NCBI GenBank assembly: GCA_050742455.1
Contig: JBOGIG010000064.1
Location: 1 to 51,932, forward strand
From: JBOGIG01 sp050742455
GTDB lineage: Bacteria; Actinomycetota; Acidimicrobiia; Acidimicrobiales; JBOGIG01
Length of the DNA stretch: 51,932 nucleotides
Reading direction: 5' to 3'
Position 1 is the stretch's first letter. Each line of letters begins with the position of its first letter. This document shows, piece after piece, positions 32,433 to 40,359 of this stretch. Made by a program: the position numbers and the translations under genes. The notes under the pieces are model-generated. The model saw nothing but the letters and a program-made list of their open reading frames with translations. It was not told the DNA's origin and did not search any database.

Positions 32433-34184
32433 ATGCCAGACCCGACTGCGGGCCCGGCCGGACCAGTGCCTGGGCCGACCCCAGAACGTCGCCGTCCAAA
32501 GATCGGCGATACCCGAGCCGCTCCGGCGCCGGGATCGCTCAAGGCTTCCGGCGGGCCCAACCCGTCAACTACGGCTCATCGGAACGGCGGCGGGGGTTCG
32601 CCTCCCCGGACTGAGGCCGGCCCGGGGACCACCGGGCCCAAGGCCAATGGCGCTGGTGCGCCTTCGGCGGGCTCGTCCAAGAGTGCTCAGCGGCGACGCC
32701 GGCGTAGCGGTCGGGGCCGGGGAGGGGCACGCGCCGAGGGGGCTACTGATCCCACCGCCAAGCCCGGAGGTGCGCCTTCGGGTCGGGCTGAGACTCCCAG
32801 CTCGGACCCGGTCGGGCCGCGCCGCGAGCGGGGCCGGCCACTGGGCCGTTACCTCATGTGTGTCAACGTCCGAAGTCACGCCACCCAGATCGCGGTCCTG
32901 GAAGGCCGTTCACTGATCGAGCACTACGTGTCCAGACCCCAGGACGAGGCCAATCAGATCGACGGCAACATCTACCTCGGTCGGGTTCAAAATGTCCTGC
33001 CTGGCATGGAGGCGGCCTTCGTGGAGATCGGTACTCCCAAGAACGCTGTTCTTTACCGGGGCGATGTTCGCTACGACAAGGACGACCTGATCGAGAATGA
33101 CGACGAGGGTCCAGGGGCAGAAGGTGGTCGCACCGAATCTGGGCGACGTCGCCGGGGCCGCCGGACGGGGGGCGATGCGGGCCAGGCCCGCATCGAGGAC
33201 CTGCTCCGGCCGGGCCAGACCGTTCTGTGTCAGGTGACCAAGAATCCCATCGGGGCCAAGGGGGCCCGTCTGACGCAGGAGGTCTCCCTGCCCGGTCGTT
33301 TCGTGGTGCTGATCCCCAACAGCGGGACCTACGGCATCTCCAAGCGATTGGCCGATGACGAGCGGCGCCGCCTGCGACGAATCCTGGATGACATCAGACC
33401 ACAAGGCCACGGTCTCATCGTTCGCACCGCGGCCAAGGGCGCCAGTGCCGAGGAGCTGGCCCGAGATGTGGCCCGGCTGATGGGACAGTGGGAGCGAATC
33501 GACCAGGCGGTTCAGCGTTCCTCGGCTCCGCTGCTGGTTTACGCGGAGCCGGACATGGCCGTGCGGGTCATCCGGGAGGAGTTCAACCACAACTATCGCG
33601 GTGTGGTGATCGACGATCTGGCCACCTACCAAGAGGTGGCGGAGTACGTCACGGGGATCAGTCCCGAGCTGGCCGACCGGGTCCAGTACTACGACGTCGA
33701 GACTGAGAGCCTCCCCCTCTTCGAGCGCCATCGGGTACATGAGCAACTGCACAAGGCCTTGGACCGCAAGGTGTGGCTGCCGTCAGGTGGGTCGCTGATC
33801 ATTGAGCGAACCGAGGCCCTGACCGTCATCGACGTCAACACGGGCAAAAATGTGGGCACCTCCAACCTGGAGGAGACGGTCTACCGGAACAATTTGGAGG
33901 CGGCCGAGGAGGTGGCCCGCCAGCTTAGGTTGCGCGACATTGGTGGGATCATCGTCATCGACTTCATCGACATGGAGATCAGGGCCAATCGGGACAGCGT
34001 GGCCGCGACATTCAAGGATGCCCTGGCCCGGGACAAGACTCGCACTCAGGTGTTTGACATCTCGGAGTTGGGTCTCATAGAGATGACCCGCAAGCGGGTC
34101 TCCGAAGGACTGGTGGAGTCCTTTACCCAGACCTGTCCGGTTTGCAACGGCCGGGGCCTGGTCTATGACGAGTCGCTGCTCTGA
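32433..34184 (+). CDS. rng: Ribonuclease E/G family endoribonuclease
   Basis: A 583-residue RNase. Residues 1-135 are disordered and rich in Pro, Gly and Arg. The S1 domain starts around YLMCVNVRSHATQIAVLE and contains the usual actinobacterial acidic/Arg insert (about 215-245). The catalytic domain holds the metal-binding Asp residues in VIDVNTG (about 466) and IIVIDFIDM (about 509). The Zn-link CPVCNGRG sits near the C-terminus. It cuts single-stranded AU-rich RNA and processes rRNA. SD AGAAGGGA precedes the ATG. The twin hairpins just upstream could affect its own expression. Confidence 0.95.
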   Translation: MPDPTAGPAGPVPGPTPERRRPKIGDTRAAPAPGSLKASGGPNPSTTAHRNGGGGSPPRTEAGPGTTGPKANGAGAPSAGSSKSAQRRRRRSGRGRGGARAEGATDPTAKPGGAPSGRAETPSSDPVGPRRERGRPLGRYLMCVNVRSHATQIAVLEGRSLIEHYVSRPQDEANQIDGNIYLGRVQNVLPGMEAAFVEIGTPKNAVLYRGDVRYDKDDLIENDDEGPGAEGGRTESGRRRRGRRTGGDAGQARIEDLLRPGQTVLCQVTKNPIGAKGARLTQEVSLPGRFVVLIPNSGTYGISKRLADDERRRLRRILDDIRPQGHGLIVRTAAKGASAEELARDVARLMGQWERIDQAVQRSSAPLLVYAEPDMAVRVIREEFNHNYRGVVIDDLATYQEVAEYVTGISPELADRVQYYDVETESLPLFERHRVHEQLHKALDRKVWLPSGGSLIIERTEALTVIDVNTGKNVGTSNLEETVYRNNLEAAEEVARQLRLRDIGGIIVIDFIDMEIRANRDSVAATFKDALARDKTRTQVFDISELGLIEMTRKRVSEGLVESFTQTCPVCNGRGLVYDESLL

Positions 34185-34218
34185 CGCCCAGGATGGGTGC
34201 AGATCCGGGTGGGGATGC

Positions 34219-34224
34219 TAGGAT
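34219..34224 (+). promoter_or_regulatory. -10-like element (TAGGAT) before rplU
   Basis: TAGGAT ends 9 nt before the ATG at 34234. Expected transcription start (about 34231) lies after the upstream ATG at 34228, so 34234 is the better start. Confidence 0.35.
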
Positions 34225-34233
34225 GGCATGCCT

Positions 34234-34566
34234 ATGTACGCAGTGATAAAGACGGGTGGGAAGCAGGAAAAGGTCGCCCCCGGTCAGCGCTTGGAGGTCG
34301 AGCGTCTGGGCCTGGAGGCAGGCACCGAAGTCGAGTTCACCCCCATCCTGGTCGTCGATGGCCCCGAAGTCACCACCGGTGGAGCCGGTCTTGGAGCTGC
34401 TTCGGTGCTGGCCCGGGTTCTTGGTGAGGCCAAGGGCCCCAAGGTGACTGGGTTCACCTACAAGCCCAAGTCCAACAACCGGCGACGCTGGGGCCACCGC
34501 CAGAAGTACACGACCATCGAGATCATCGGCATTACCGGCCCCAACGGACCGGCCAGGGAGGCCTAG
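34234..34566 (+). CDS. rplU: 50S ribosomal protein L21
   Basis: A 110-residue ribosomal protein starting MYAVIKTGGKQEKV, with the C-terminal signature YKPKSNNRRRWGHRQKYT. It binds 23S rRNA next to L20. It is followed with no gap by rpmA, the normal order. ATG at 34234 chosen over 34228 because the family starts at MYAVI and because of the predicted transcription start. Confidence 0.97.
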   Translation: MYAVIKTGGKQEKVAPGQRLEVERLGLEAGTEVEFTPILVVDGPEVTTGGAGLGAASVLARVLGEAKGPKVTGFTYKPKSNNRRRWGHRQKYTTIEIIGITGPNGPAREA

Positions 34567-34824
34567 GTGTCCAAGACCAAAGGTGGCGGTTCCACCCGCA
34601 ACGGCCGCGATTCAAACGCCCAACGCCTGGGAGTAAAGGTGTTCGACGGCACGGTGGTGAACGCGGGAACGATCATCGTGCGCCAGCGTGGCACGCGCTT
34701 CCACCCCGGGATCAATGTGGGTCGGGGAGGCGACGACACCCTGTTCGCCAAGGCTCAGGGCAGCGTCAAGTTCGGACAGCGCAAGGGCCGTAAGCTGGTC
34801 GACATTCTTCCGGCCGAAGGCTGA
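34567..34824 (+). CDS. rpmA: 50S ribosomal protein L27
   Basis: An 85-residue protein: MSKTKGGGSTRNGRDSNAQRLGVK, then IIVRQRGTRFHPG. The N-terminal tail reaches the peptidyl-transferase centre. There is no cleavable N-terminal extension like that in Firmicutes. It starts at GTG 34567, directly after the rplU stop, so it relies on coupling. Confidence 0.97.
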   Translation: MSKTKGGGSTRNGRDSNAQRLGVKVFDGTVVNAGTIIVRQRGTRFHPGINVGRGGDDTLFAKAQGSVKFGQRKGRKLVDILPAEG

Positions 34825-34919
34825 TTCACACCCCTTAGTTCAATCCCTTGATACCAGCCGACTCTGGCCGGTTGGGGGTCGAAGCTACTGGGGCTAGGTG
34901 ATCTCAGGGATGAGGGCCG

Positions 34920-36188
34920 ATGGCTGAGTTCGTGGATGAGGCCCAATTGCACGTGAAGGCGGGAGACGGCGGCGCTGGTGCGGTGTCGTTTCGCCGAGAG
35001 GCCCACGTGGACAAGGGTGGGCCTGACGGGGGCGACGGGGGCCGCGGGGCCGACGTGTGGCTGGAGGCCAACGCCGGCATCGCCTCTTTGCTGGCCTTTC
35101 GCGACCACCCATTTCGACGCGGGGGAAGCGGGAACCACGGCCAGGGTAAGGGTCGCCATGGGGCCCGCGGGGCCGAAGTGGTCGTCCCGGTGCCGGTGGG
35201 CACGGTGGTGCGAGATCTGCAAGGCGACATGGTGGCCGACCTGGCCCGGGCCGGCCAACGCTGGCTGGCCGGTCGAGGCGGGCGTGGGGGCAGGGGCAAC
35301 TCCCGTTTCCTGTCCAACCGGGTCAGGGCTCCGGCCTTTGCCGAGCAGGCCGAAGCGGGCGAGGAGACCTGGTACAACCTGGAGCTCAAGCTCATGGCTG
35401 ACGTGGCTCTGGTAGGTTTCCCCAACGCTGGCAAGTCCACTTTGATTTCGGTGATTTCGGCCGCCAAGCCCAAGATTGCCGACTACCCCTTCACCACTCT
35501 GGTCCCCAACCTGGGGGTAGTGCGCCTTCAGGGTGACGGAGGCGGGGACATGGTGGTTGCCGACGTGCCTGGTCTGGTTGAGGGCGCCAGCCAGGGGCGC
35601 GGCCTCGGGCACCACTTCCTGCGCCACGTGGAAAGAGCCCGAGTACTGGTGATCATGGCTGATCTGGCCCCCCTGGATGGTCGTTCCCCCCAAGAGCAAG
35701 TGCGATTGTTGAGCCGGGAACTCGCTGCCCATGATCCTCTACTGGCCGAACGGCCCCGACTGGTCATTGGGTCTAAGGCCGATCTGGTCCCGCTCGACCA
35801 GGACGGGGCGGGCGGGCCTGATTGGTTCGACGGGCACCGGCTGTCAGGGGCAACCGGGCAGGGGGTGGACGAGTTCGTGCGCACCCTGGGCAAGATGGTG
35901 GCCGTGGCCCGCCCGGTGGCCGAGGTCACCCCGAGCGAGGTCATCCACCGCCCCGCTCCCGAAGGGGTCAGCGTGAGCCGGACCGATGACGGTTCTCTGC
36001 GGGTGGCGGGCAGAGCGGTAGAGCGGGCAGTGGCTGTCAGCGATCTCACCAACGACCAGGCTCTCGACTACGTGCACGGACGTCTTCGCCGTCTCGGGGT
36101 GGACAGGGCGTTGGCCCGCTTCGGAGCCCAGGAGGGAGATGTGGTCCACATCGCCGGTCTGAGCTTCACCTATGAGCCCGATGCCTGA
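34920..36188 (+). CDS. obgE: GTPase ObgE/CgtA
   Basis: A 422-residue GTPase in ribosome assembly and stress control. It has the Gly-rich Obg fold (AGDGGAGAVSFRREAHVDKGG; GGRGGRGN), the G domain with GFPNAGKST (G1), FTTLVPNLG (switch I), DVPGLVEGA (G3) and IGSKADL (G4, S-K-A-D in place of NKxD), and a C-terminal OCT domain (about 350-420). The ATG has GAGGG nearby. A 95-bp gap separates it from rpmA. The stop codon lies inside a 15-bp tandem repeat shared with the proB start. Confidence 0.96.
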   Translation: MAEFVDEAQLHVKAGDGGAGAVSFRREAHVDKGGPDGGDGGRGADVWLEANAGIASLLAFRDHPFRRGGSGNHGQGKGRHGARGAEVVVPVPVGTVVRDLQGDMVADLARAGQRWLAGRGGRGGRGNSRFLSNRVRAPAFAEQAEAGEETWYNLELKLMADVALVGFPNAGKSTLISVISAAKPKIADYPFTTLVPNLGVVRLQGDGGGDMVVADVPGLVEGASQGRGLGHHFLRHVERARVLVIMADLAPLDGRSPQEQVRLLSRELAAHDPLLAERPRLVIGSKADLVPLDQDGAGGPDWFDGHRLSGATGQGVDEFVRTLGKMVAVARPVAEVTPSEVIHRPAPEGVSVSRTDDGSLRVAGRAVERAVAVSDLTNDQALDYVHGRLRRLGVDRALARFGAQEGDVVHIAGLSFTYEPDA

Positions 36189-37338
36189 GAGCCCGATGCC
36201 TGAGAGCCCGATGCCTACGCAGGTGAGGGCGGGGGCCGGTGGGGCGCTCAAAGTGGTGGCCAAGATCGGCACCTCTTCGATCACCGATTCCTCCGGGTCA
36301 TTGGATAGACGGGCCATCGCCCGGCTGTGTGCCGACGTGGCAGGCCTAAGAGCTGGCGGGCACCAGGTGGTCCTGGTTAGCTCGGGCGCCATCGCCGCCG
36401 GCCTGGGACCCCTCGGCTTGGCCCAGCGCCGACCGGTCGACCCCGTGACGCTCCAGGCCGTGTCCGCCGTCGGTCAAGCCCGCCTGATGACTCAGTACGA
36501 CTCGTGCCTGGCCACCCATGACCTGGTCGCGGGGCAGGTGCTCTTGGCCCCACTGGACTTTACCAACCGTTCCCAGTATCTCCATGCCCGCCGGACGATG
36601 GCCCGGTTGCTGGCGCTCGGCGTGGTGCCCGTGGTCAACGAGAATGACGCCGTGGCCGACGACGAGATCCGCTTCGGCGACAACGACCGGCTGGCGGCCC
36701 TGGTGTCGCATTTGGTGGGCGCCGACCTGATGGTGATCCTTACCGATACGCCCGGGCTGTTGACGGCCGATCCCCGCCTGGACGCCGAGGCCTCCCTCAT
36801 CGAGGAGGTCATCGAAGTGGATCACGAGATGGAACGCGTGGCGGGGGGGCCCGGTTCGGACCGGGGCAGCGGGGGGATGGCCTCCAAGCTGGCCGCGGCC
36901 AAGATGGCGGCGTGGTCGGGAGTCCCGGTGGTCATTGCCGGGGCCGATCGCCACGACGTTCTTGGTGCCGCGGTGCGCGGAGAATCGGGTGTAGGCACGA
37001 TCATTCGGGCTCGGGATCGCAGGCTTCCGGCCCGCAAGCTGTGGATTGCCTTCGCTCTGGCCCCGTCCGGAACAGTGGTGGTCGACGATGGAGCCCGAAC
37101 GGCCTTGGTGAAGACAGGCCGATCCCTCCTTCCAGCCGGAGTCATGGGCGTGCGGGGAGAATTCGATGTCGACGACGCGGTTGAGATCGCCGATGCCTCA
37201 GGGGCCGTGTTTGCCAAGGGCCTGGTCAGGCACAGCTCGGCCCTGCTGAGGCGCATCGCCGGCGCTCACACCAGCACCCTGCCCGAGGATGCCCCCCACG
37301 AGGTTGTCCACCGCGACGACATGGTGGTCATGGCCTGA
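36172..37338 (+). CDS. proB: Glutamate 5-kinase
   Basis: First enzyme of proline synthesis: it makes glutamyl 5-phosphate from glutamate and ATP. The amino-acid kinase domain has KIGTSSITDSSG, VLVSSGAIAAGL, VVNENDAVADDEIRFGDND and DRGSGGMASKLAAAKMA. A C-terminal PUA domain is present (about 295-380). Four in-frame ATGs (36172, 36181, 36196, 36211) lie in a tandem repeat, so the N-terminus (MSPMPESPMPESPMPTQ) is uncertain by up to 13 residues. The kinase fold begins only near residue 25. proA lies 758 bp downstream, across a reversed GNAT gene. Confidence 0.95.
   Translation: MSPMPESPMPESPMPTQVRAGAGGALKVVAKIGTSSITDSSGSLDRRAIARLCADVAGLRAGGHQVVLVSSGAIAAGLGPLGLAQRRPVDPVTLQAVSAVGQARLMTQYDSCLATHDLVAGQVLLAPLDFTNRSQYLHARRTMARLLALGVVPVVNENDAVADDEIRFGDNDRLAALVSHLVGADLMVILTDTPGLLTADPRLDAEASLIEEVIEVDHEMERVAGGPGSDRGSGGMASKLAAAKMAAWSGVPVVIAGADRHDVLGAAVRGESGVGTIIRARDRRLPARKLWIAFALAPSGTVVVDDGARTALVKTGRSLLPAGVMGVRGEFDVDDAVEIADASGAVFAKGLVRHSSALLRRIAGAHTSTLPEDAPHEVVHRDDMVVMA
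36174..36216. repeat. 15-bp tandem repeat spanning the obgE stop and proB start
   Basis: Copies of gagcccgatgcctga at 36174-36188 and 36189-36203, and 13 bp of a third at 36204-36216. Each copy carries an ATG in the proB frame (36181, 36196, 36211); the first also carries the obgE TGA. Confidence 0.85.
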
Positions 37339-37380
37339 GGCTGGTCCCCCGGCTGGGCCTGAGGCTGGTCCCCCGGGTGG
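37333..37380. repeat. 24-bp tandem repeat over the proB stop codon
   Basis: gcctgaggctggtcccccgg-tgg occurs at 37333-37356 and 37357-37380 (one mismatch), and a third copy starts (gcctg). The TGA of proB is in the first copy. Confidence 0.8.
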
Positions 37381-37409
37381 GCCTGCCCGCCCCAAGCATC
37401 CCGCAGTGG

Positions 37410-38009
37410 TCAGCGAGGTTCGCGCCACATGGGCCAAACGGTTGGGCCGGACCTGATCGATATCTCGCCGGTGACGCGGAATCCCGCCCTCTCGTAGAAT
37501 GGAATGTTGTCGAGCTTGGATGATTCCAGATAGGCGGGCAGTCCTTCGGTATCACACCGGTCGAGCACCGGTGACATCAGGGCCCCTCCCACCCCCTGGC
37601 CCTGGTGGGGGGGATCGGTGCCGAGGGTGAACAGGTACCAGCTGGGTTCCCGAGGATGCTTGGAGTCGATGGCCTCGATCATCTTGAACAGCGCCGGGAG
37701 GCGTGTGCCGAAGATCGGACCGAAGCTGGGAGCCACTCGGGCTATGGTGAGAAGGCCGATCTTGGACGTCCCAGGTGGTTCCCACAGCGCTGCTCCGGCG
37801 TGTGCGTCGGTGGTGTAAGTGGCTCCCTTGGGCAGGACCAGCTTGGCTATCTGAGCTTTGAACATGCGATAGAGCTTGTTGTCCCTGGTGGCATCATTGG
37901 GAAAGAGCCACGAGGTGAGGGGGTCGTCCCAGAACGCCCGGGCCAGGGCCCGAGCCATCTGGTCGATATCGGATTTGGTGGCCAATCGGACCTGGATGGA
38001 AGAAGCCAT
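37410..38009 (-). CDS. GNAT family N-acetyltransferase
   Basis: A 199-residue GNAT. It starts IQVRLATKSDIDQMARALARAFWDDP, has the acetyl-CoA loop PPHQGQGVGGALM (Q-x-x-G-x-G), and ends YLESSKLDNIPFYERAGF, the motif B/C region of this family. The acceptor is unknown. It sits reversed between proB and proA, splitting the usual proBA pair. I chose the ATG at 38009; TAGTGT ends 5 nt upstream. The frame continuing to 38075 is not supported. Confidence 0.9.
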   Translation of the reverse strand: MASSIQVRLATKSDIDQMARALARAFWDDPLTSWLFPNDATRDNKLYRMFKAQIAKLVLPKGATYTTDAHAGAALWEPPGTSKIGLLTIARVAPSFGPIFGTRLPALFKMIEAIDSKHPREPSWYLFTLGTDPPHQGQGVGGALMSPVLDRCDTEGLPAYLESSKLDNIPFYERAGFRVTGEISIRSGPTVWPMWREPR

Positions 38010-38095
38010 GTCCCACACTACGTCCTGGCGCAGCTGCTCGAACGGGCTCCTTGACCGCTCGGTCAAGACCCTCAAATGCCGAGATAGGCTGAGCC

Positions 38096-39400
38096 ATGGT
38101 CCATGACAGGTCGAGTGCTGCCTCAGAGGCCAGTGCTGCCTCAGAGGCCAGCGCCGCCCTGGTGGCCTGCGCCTCCTCGGCCCGGTCGGCCTCGGTGGCT
38201 ATGGCTAAGGCGGGCACCGAGCAGAAGAACCGGGCACTGCTGGGCGGGGCGGAACTAATCGAGGCCGATGCGGCGACCATCTTGGAGGCCAACGCGACCG
38301 ACGTGGACCGGGCCCAAGCGGCGGGAACATCAAGCACCGTCATCGACCGGCTGCGTTTGAGCGAAGCCCGGGTGGGATCCATGGCCGAGGGGCTCAGGCA
38401 GGTCGCCGCTCTGGCCGATCCTGTGGGGGAGATCGTCGACGGCTGGGTCAGGCCCAACGGGCTGCGCATCAGTCGGATCCGGGTCCCGCTGGGCGTCATC
38501 GGCATCGTCTACGAGAACCGTCCCAATGTGACCAGCGATGCCGCCGGGCTGTGTTTGAAGTCGGGCAACGCGGTGATGCTGCGGGGATCTTCGGGGGCCA
38601 TCAGTTCGAATGGGGCCATTGCTTTGCTGCTGCGCCAAGCCTTGGTCGGGGCCGACCTTCCCCCTGACGGAGTGGTGCTGGTTGGGGACACGTCCCGAGC
38701 GGTCGCCCGGGAATTCATGCGTCTGCGCGGATACATCGACTGTTTGATTCCCCGGGGCGGCCCTTCGCTGATCGCCTCGGTTCTGGATGAGGCCACGGTG
38801 CCCTTCGTTATCGACGGGGACGGCAACTGCCATGTCTACGTGGATGAATCAGCCGATCTGGACATGGCCGTATCCATAGTGGCCAACGCCAAGACCCAGC
38901 GGCCGTCGGTTTGCAATGCCGCTGAGTCCCTGCTGGTTCACTCCGCCGTGGCCTCGGCCTTCCTGCCCCGGGTGGCTCGAGCCCTGGTGGGAGTGGAACT
39001 GGTTGGCGACCACGCCACCCGGTCCGCGCTGGAGGGCGTGGCCGAAGTGGGACCGGCCAGCGCGGACGACTACGCCGCCGAGTTCTTGGACCTGAAGCTG
39101 AGCATCGCCGTAGTTGAAAGCCTCGACTGTGCCATCGACCACATCCGCCGGTTTGGCTCCGGGCACTCCGAGGCCATCGTCACCTCTGATGTGCAGGCAG
39201 CCTCGCGTTTCACTCGGGAGGTTGATGCCGCTGCGGTGTTGGTCAATGCCTCGACCCGCTTCGTGGACGGCGGCGAGTTCGGCTTCGGGGCCGAGATCGG
39301 CATTAGCACCCAAAAGCTCCACGCCCGCGGCCCGATGGGCCTACGAGAGCTAACCACCCTCAAGTACATCGTTCAAGGAGAAGGGCAGGTCCGTACGTGA
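38096..39400 (+). CDS. proA: Glutamate-5-semialdehyde dehydrogenase (gamma-glutamyl phosphate reductase)
   Basis: A 434-residue enzyme; it reduces glutamyl 5-phosphate with NADPH, the second step to proline. Landmarks are GVIGIVYENRPNVTSDAAGLC, AVMLRGSS, IPRGG, RPSVCNAAE (catalytic Cys) and EFGFGAEIGISTQKLHARGPMGL. The first 30 residues are an Ala/Ser-rich stretch encoded partly by an 18-bp tandem repeat (ASSEA-like units) and are not part of the fold. The ATG at 38096 has TAGGCT ending 5 nt upstream. The stop overlaps the next GTG (GTGA). Confidence 0.96.
   Translation: MVHDRSSAASEASAASEASAALVACASSARSASVAMAKAGTEQKNRALLGGAELIEADAATILEANATDVDRAQAAGTSSTVIDRLRLSEARVGSMAEGLRQVAALADPVGEIVDGWVRPNGLRISRIRVPLGVIGIVYENRPNVTSDAAGLCLKSGNAVMLRGSSGAISSNGAIALLLRQALVGADLPPDGVVLVGDTSRAVAREFMRLRGYIDCLIPRGGPSLIASVLDEATVPFVIDGDGNCHVYVDESADLDMAVSIVANAKTQRPSVCNAAESLLVHSAVASAFLPRVARALVGVELVGDHATRSALEGVAEVGPASADDYAAEFLDLKLSIAVVESLDCAIDHIRRFGSGHSEAIVTSDVQAASRFTREVDAAAVLVNASTRFVDGGEFGFGAEIGISTQKLHARGPMGLRELTTLKYIVQGEGQVRT
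38114..38149. repeat. 18-bp tandem repeat near the proA start
   Basis: agtgctgcctcagaggcc occurs twice exactly (38114-38131, 38132-38149) and a degenerate third copy follows. It encodes SAASEA twice in the ProA N-terminal extension. Confidence 0.85.
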
Positions 39401-40359
39401 CGTCAGCAGAAAAATTTTCCACCCCTACCGACCCGAACCGGGCATTGCGATCGGGCCTTGATCCGTTCGATCCCGGCGAACCGCGCTTCGAGTCGGTTCC
39501 TGCCGTGCGTGACGCGCTGGCCTCGGTGTCCTATCTGGCCGATGACGGCATCGCCGGGGTGGTATACCTGGCCGATCGACTGGGCAAGCCGATCCTGGTC
39601 GAGGGTCCGGCGGGCACGGGCAAGACCGAGCTGGCCAAGAGTGTGGCCCGCATGACCGGGGCCCGCCTCATCCGCCTCCAGTGCTACGAGGGCTTGGACG
39701 AGTCCAAGGCACTCTACGAGTGGAACTACAAAAAGCAACTCTTGCGGATCCAGGCCCAGCGGGTGGCCGAGGGCGAAGGGGGCAACTGGACCGACATAGA
39801 GGAGGACATCTTCTCCGAGGAGTTCCTGCTCACCCGGCCCCTGCTCGAAGCCATTCGGGCCAGTGATCCCGTGGTCCTGCTCATCGACGAAGTCGACCGC
39901 GTTGAAGTGGAGACCGAGGCCCTCCTCTTGGAGATCCTTTCCGACTACCAGGTTTCCATCCCAGAGCTCGGAACGGTGACCGCAACACAGGTGCCATTGG
40001 TCATCCTGACCTCGAACAACACCAGGGAATTGTCCGAGGCTCTCAAGCGGCGGTGTCTGTACCTGCATATCGACTACCCCGGTATCGAGCGTGAACGGGA
40101 AATCGTCTTGAGGAGGGTGCCGGACATTTCGGAGCACCTGGCTGACCAGATCGTCCGTATTGTCCGATCGCTGCGCAGCCTGGAGCTGAAGAAACACCCG
40201 TCGGTGTCCGAGACCCTGGACTGGGCCCGGACCCTGGTCCTGTTGGGTATCGAATCCATCGATGCCACCCAAGCCCGCGACACGCTTCACATCCTGCTCA
40301 AGTACCGATCGGACATCGCCAAGGCGGCTAAGGAGCTGGCTGTAGCCGAGAATGCTTGA
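39397..40359 (+). CDS. MoxR/CoxD-like AAA+ ATPase
   Basis: A 320-residue MoxR-type AAA+ protein. Walker A is GPAGTGKTEL, Walker B is VVLLIDEVDR, sensor 1 is LTSNNTRELSEALKRRC, and GIEREREIV is in the lid. Family knowledge: MoxR ATPases work with a von Willebrand A partner as chaperones that mature or insert metal into enzyme complexes; the CoxD/CoxE pair serves CO dehydrogenase. Here the partner is the next gene, whose ATG starts inside the last codons (8-nt overlap). No cox or CODH structural genes are nearby, so the client is unknown. Confidence 0.92.
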   Translation: MTSAEKFSTPTDPNRALRSGLDPFDPGEPRFESVPAVRDALASVSYLADDGIAGVVYLADRLGKPILVEGPAGTGKTELAKSVARMTGARLIRLQCYEGLDESKALYEWNYKKQLLRIQAQRVAEGEGGNWTDIEEDIFSEEFLLTRPLLEAIRASDPVVLLIDEVDRVEVETEALLLEILSDYQVSIPELGTVTATQVPLVILTSNNTRELSEALKRRCLYLHIDYPGIEREREIVLRRVPDISEHLADQIVRIVRSLRSLELKKHPSVSETLDWARTLVLLGIESIDATQARDTLHILLKYRSDIAKAAKELAVAENA

